Below, piece by piece: positions 49,601-55,600 of a stretch of DNA of 64,000 bases. Where the stretch lies: positions 354,333 through 418,332 of the forward strand of contig MEHQ01003164.1 in NCBI GenBank assembly GCA_008828725.1. The letters are read 5' to 3'. Below the pieces are notes generated by a model. It saw only the letters and a list, made by a program, of their open reading frames with translations. It ran no database searches and was not told the DNA's origin. The stretch's first letter is position 1. Each line of letters opens with the position of its first letter. This stretch comes from Saccharina japonica. Taxonomy: Eukaryota > Sar > Phaeophyceae > Laminariales > Laminariaceae. The translations under genes were made by a program, and so were the position numbers.

Positions 49601-52600
49601 GTATGGTAGTACAGCAACAACAGCAGCAGTAGTACTTCGTACTTTGTATGTACTTGTAATATGAAAGAGAAAGCACAGCACGGCACTGTCGTCAAGTTAT
49701 GAAGTACGAAAAACAAACAAAACTGATAGAAACACGAAAATACGTATGATATACGGGTATACGTACTCGTACTCAAACAAAGAACAAAGAACAAAGGACA
49801 GGGGCGAGAAACAAAAACGAAAAGAAAAGGTCGGAACAAATAATAATCATGTACATCTCGAATCACACACGAATACCCCAAATCGACGTGTTTCTTAGTT
49901 TAATATTAAATCACATATGGTGATTGCGCCGCTCAAAAAACAAAAACGCATAAACGACTGTCACGTTCTGTCACCCTCAAAGATGTCGGGAGACATGTCA
50001 ATGTCAAGCTGTCTGTCTGTCAAGGCTGTCTTTCAAGGCAAATCCAGCTGTCTAGACATATGTCCCCAATCCCCCTGGGAGAAAAGCCTCCTAATATATG
50101 TGGAAACCCCTATTATTTTATTTTTTTCGCGAGGCTATTTTACTCGGTTGATAAAGCTAATTTTAAATCATCGATATTCTGCAGTTCAAGTTCAATATTT
50201 TTCTGTAGATCGGACTTGGAAATGTAGCAAAATGCCGAAACATAACAAAATACAGGGGAAAATATCAATTTATACATTATTGTCAGGCGTTTTTCACAAA
50301 GCGGGGATTTTTCGGTAGCGTCCCCTGTTTTTTGCTGTCAAGGCTGTCTGTCAAGGCATTTGCCTTGACGCTGTCTGTCAAGGGGTGAAAGTGCTGTCTC
50401 CCAACATCTTTGGTCACCCTCGATGCTACCCGCCCCCCCACGATCACCTCGCCATCGATTCGGTCTGGGTCGAGCTCTACTGCCTCTCTGCCCCAGTGAG
50501 CCCCGTGGCCCGCCTCGCGTGAACGCCGGTGCTCACGGTGGCCCTCGTTCGCCCGCTCGAGCATGATGGTGTTCAAACGGCCTGGTTGTCTCTCTGTGAA
50601 TATTATTTGGTTGAGAAATAAGCACCGCTTGAATATCCTTTTACAGAAGAAGGAAACGACCCTTTTAATTTCTGACATAATGGATTAGAACCACCAGAAG
50701 CAACACAGACAAAGGCCTTTCATGCTTCCCTCGTGTCTCGATGAACACACCACCCCTAGCCATGAAGAAGGTGACCGCGCTCCTTCCAGCCCCCCCTCTA
50801 CTGGCCAGCGCCCTCCCCTACCCGCGATGTTGCCGGGCTCGCCCGCGCTGCCGTGCTCTCTAGGTATACGCACGAACCCAAAACCGAAAAATAAAAAGGC
50901 TCTCGCCAACAAAAAATGATAGGAAACAAAGACGGGGAGGAAAGCTCCGGCAAGTAATCTTGTAAAATAGAAGGAGGCGGTACCGAAGTGGGAGCACTGA
51001 GAGGCCAGGGATGGGCAATCCCTAAAAGAGATATTGGTAAGTATGTCTATATTTATACGGGCCTGTTCGTTTGTTAATGTGATTCTACGAACAAAACAAA
51101 TGGGGTTTTGAATTTTCTTTGATTTTTCCTGTTTTTTCATATGATTATCCTTGTAGTACGAACTGCAAAATTGTTATTAATAGTGTTCTTGATGAAATTA
51201 ATAAACAAACATAACTCGATAGCCGGTAATGTGGGATGTTGACGTGATTCCTCGGCAGCATCGGGTTGACTCTCCACACGTGCAGGGGCGACCTCTGTAC
51301 CCCCCCCCCGGGATGCGTGGTCCATGTACAAGTGACTACTGCGATAATCAACTGAGTACGCACCCTCGTAGCGGTGGGACCCAAGTCGAAAACGGTTGTT
51401 TTTCGGCTTGCTTTTTCTCTGGACAATGGTCGGCCTTCCGCACAATCAAACACGTATTCCCTGACGAACCAGTGATTTGTTTCTGGTGATTCTCGAATCG
51501 GCCGTTGAAGTCCACTTGTTGGTCACCTTTCCATAATGCATGATTGTCCCGTCTGACGCGAATCCACAGGTGGCTGAGATGTTAGGTGCGGCTGCTACCT
51601 TCTCGGCATGTGTTGAAGTATCTCTTCGCCTGGATGCTGATTCACGCCGGGCCGCTACCAACGTTCTGTCTTTCCTTTTGGCAAGTTACGCTCGGCCGTC
51701 TCCTGACGACCTCATGAAACTCTCGCGGAAGGCACGTCAAGCGTCTGATGATCATTTCAACACTTGCTGCCTGAAGGCTGTGGCATCCGCCACGAATCCA
51801 TTTATTCCCGGCATGACTCTGTCCGTGATGCTTGCAAAAGCGGCGGAAAAGGCTCCCGAGGGAGAGCGAAAGGGACTCCTTTCCGTCCAAGCGAATGTGG
51901 CTGCTCTGTTGCTAGAGATACTTGAGCGTCTACCCCAAACAGTTCGCGCCTTCGACGGCGGAATGCAGTACTGCGCTTCTGTGCTGGAGCCCGACTTGGT
52001 GGGGTCGGTCGACGCACCCACCGGTACCGAAGGACCTTTGAGCTTGGTACTTAAAGAACGGCAACAAAGGGAGGTGTTTTGCAAGAACCCGCTGGTGACA
52101 GACTTCTTGTCACGCACATTTACGCGGGGTCTGCCAGATCTCTGGGACTCGGATGGCGTACTGAATGACGAGGAACAGTTGCTGGATCTCGAAGGTAGAG
52201 GGGCTGACGGAGTGAAGAATGGACTCGTGCTTCCTCTGTGGGGAGAGAGCTTCGATGGGAATTACGCCACGTTTCAGAATCTGATGGCGCGTGGCGGGGC
52301 CGACACAGATGGCCGCAACGAAGAGTTCAGGTTTGAGCACGAGGCTCGTTTTGGCAGACACAGCCTCGTACACTGCTTGATATCTCCGCGGACGTTGCTG
52401 CAGGGGGCAAATGCGAGGTTTCCGAGTCTGTCTTTTCTTCCAGGGGCCCAGTTTATAGCCGCAGGCTTGGCTGCGAATCCTAGCAGCTACTACAGTGTGC
52501 CGTCCATGAGGATGGTGCTGGACTTCATTGTGTATCTAAGCATGCTTGCAGTGTTCAGTGACGTCGTGCTATTCTACGAGGACGGGACGCTGACATGGCA

Positions 52601-55600
52601 AGAAGGAATCTTCGCAGCTTACATCGTGGTGAGTTGAGACGACCCAGAGAGTGACCGTCAGCAACTTGAACTTTGTATTGGATCCAATATATAACATTTA
52701 GTGTTTGTATTGGTATCATAACGGTCTCCACAATTGGTGTTATACGGTATAGAAGCGTGAGGAACAGGGGAACTCTACCCAGCGCGTGGTGCGCGTTGTT
52801 TCCACCACACAAAAGGCACGCGAGAGCACCTGAAAACGTTTGGCTGTTGGGATATTAAGCGATTACAGACGACAGGTTTCGGCCCCGGCAGTCGATATAC
52901 TGGCGATACAGAACAGTCATCAACTTGGTTCCTTTGGAGGTAGAGGCGAAGCCTATGGGATCTACCACGGGCGTCGAAACTCTGGCGTCGTGATCTTCCG
53001 ATGAGCGATTTTCGGCTCCGACGTGCCTCGATTCAATATTCTCCCAGGCCTGATGTGGGGGTGCGGTGGATCTTTTACCCGGTATATCTCTAGTTTGATC
53101 GGAAAACTATAACGCTCGGCGTTCCCCGCAGATCTATCACTTGGTGCTATTTTTATTTGGAATTGTGGGTTTTCGATGCGCAACCTGTGCCCAGCTCCCT
53201 TATCCTACGTAGCTTGACTGCTGCTGTGTGCGTCACGAGTAGGCACGAGACTTCCTTTCTCGACCCGAAGTCTTCCATCATCAATATGTATCTCTACCTT
53301 TGCCTATATCACCGAGACTCGAACTCTGCGGTCTGACTCCCCCGACTAGCTTGCGGTTTTCGCCTGTCACAATTGTATGTTACTGTCCACAATCCAGGCG
53401 TACGCGAGATCCCTAGGACTTCAGTATCCCTATCGAGTCCGCGAAAACGTAGATCTACCCCCCGTGTACATAAATCCGTTTGTGCCAAAAACTGTTTGTA
53501 ATCCCCTTTCCCCCATGACACATAGCCCCTCCGACGCCTCCACGGTCCCTGCCCATCCTGCAATAGCGCTTTGTCAATACTATGAGATAAATGTATGTCT
53601 AGAAATCTACATCGACAACCAGTTCGAGATAGTTTGGTTTTTGGTCACACCTCACAGGTCTGCATGTTTTGCTTTCAGCTGGATCTCCTTTCACTTGAGT
53701 GTATTGCACAAAGTAGTCGGGCAGCCTACTTTGACGGTTTGGTCATCCCAAGTTTCTCACGTTTGTGTAAATAGGCATGTCCAGTAGCACCACTTTGTTG
53801 GACATAATCGTTTCGTGGAATGCTGCCGCACTTACGCCCAACACATGTTCCCTCTATTTTTATGTGGAAACACTTGCCGGTCCAAATGTCGTAAGGCTGG
53901 TGGAATTAGAGAGCTGCGCGAGATCAGGCGGGACGTCGGCACGTATTTCGAAGATCGCTGGAACGTATTCGACGTACTTGGCCTATTGATCCTAACGGCA
54001 GGTTTGATTGTGCGAGGAGTGGACAATTCGAGTCAGTGGGGCCGTGCGTTATACGCTCTGAGCGCTCCGCTATTCTTTTCCCGCATCCTCTTCTTCGCAC
54101 AGATCCTTCGCTTCCAAGGCCCGATGATCGAGGCGAGTGTCTTCTGTGAAACTTTGTTGTTACTTGTATTACACGTACGGGTTCGTATGGATGCAACAGT
54201 CTCCAGTACACGATATAGCTTTGCACCTTGAGTTACAAGAGTAAATGGCGGAAACGTTTTGTTTATTTTGGCATACAAGCGGGGTGTTAGATCAACAGGG
54301 CAGACGTATTTGCAGTGGTGCATTTGTGCGTGAATCGTGCTTGGGTGCACTCGTTGTACGATATGACTGGATACATGATTAGCTCCTTAATATTGTGTCC
54401 AACTCTATCCGTCTCTATGCGTGTGTGTCAACTTCTCACAGGTAATATTCAGCATGACGGAAGAACTTGTGAAGTTTGGAATAGTGATGGTGGTTGTCAT
54501 GGTTGGGTTTGCGATGTCCTTCCATGCGCTTTTACGCGACTCCGATAGTTTTGGTGAAACCTTGCTCAACCTGTTCAAGGCCATGCTTGGCGAGGTTGGA
54601 TTCTTCGACGAGTTCTCCGGTGGCCCTGACGACGTTGTCGCGACGATTCTGCTCGTCGTGTACCTGGTTATCATTGCGATAATGCTCCTCAACCTCTTGA
54701 TTGCGATATTAAGCACATCGCACGCCAAGGTGCAAGAGAATGCTGAGCGAGAGTTCAAGATATCGAAGGCACTCATGATTAAACACTACAGGCTGGTTGT
54801 TAAAGAGGACTTGCTCCCTGCCCCTTTCAACTTGGTGCAGCTGTTCCTGTCGCTTCCCTTCATGCTACTGGACTGCATGTACGAGGGGGACTCATATAGT
54901 CGTGCGAAACACGCCACAGGCCGAGTGGTGTTCTGGTTTGTAATGGGATCTGCAGCGGTAATTGGAGGGACGCTTCTATGGGCGGCCTCGGTGATACACT
55001 CTGCTTCCGTGTGGCGCAAGCACTACTCGGAACACAGAAACTTGTTGAAGCGAGATGCGATAGCATCGAATAATCGTAATCTAGAGGCGAGGTTAGATCA
55101 ACAAGACGCCCTGCGGCCATGGGCAACATTGATGTTAAAGGCTCATTTGGTAATGTTCACGTGGTGTCTCGTGATTGCTCCAGGTACTCTCCTTGCGTTG
55201 TGGCTCGGGTTACCTCTGCTGGTTAATCCACTGCAACGATGGTTAGCACACCCTGTCTCAGAGTATCCGGGAGGACCACCTCCTAGTCCACCCACAAGCC
55301 TGGGGCTGCGTAAACACGGCCGCGGGAAATACGGTACTAAAGGAGATACGCTGACAGTAGAAGTCATGCTCAAGCGTGCCCCTGGTGGAGTAGGAGCGGA
55401 TGATTTACGCAGGTACCTCAACGATCCTATTATTGACGATGACGTGCGGGAAGACGAGAAAAGTAAAGGCACTACGGTCGAACACATGAAGCTTCTTCGG
55501 AACCGCCTCGAAGATATGATCGACGACATGTTTCAGAAGGTTCTGGAGAATACGACCGCGGCCGATAAGCGACTGACGCAGCTCGAGAACGTTTGCACAG

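Larger units (their letters stand above)
18802..51569 (+). other. Giant transposon-filled interval (putative intron)
   Basis: About 32.8 kb between the last visible repeat exon and the linker exon, which begins with a clear acceptor at AATCCACAG. It holds the nested TIR, foldback and minisatellite elements annotated below. I recognise no intact protein-coding gene in it. Either it is one intron or it hides further repeat exons or a gene boundary. Confidence 0.4.
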
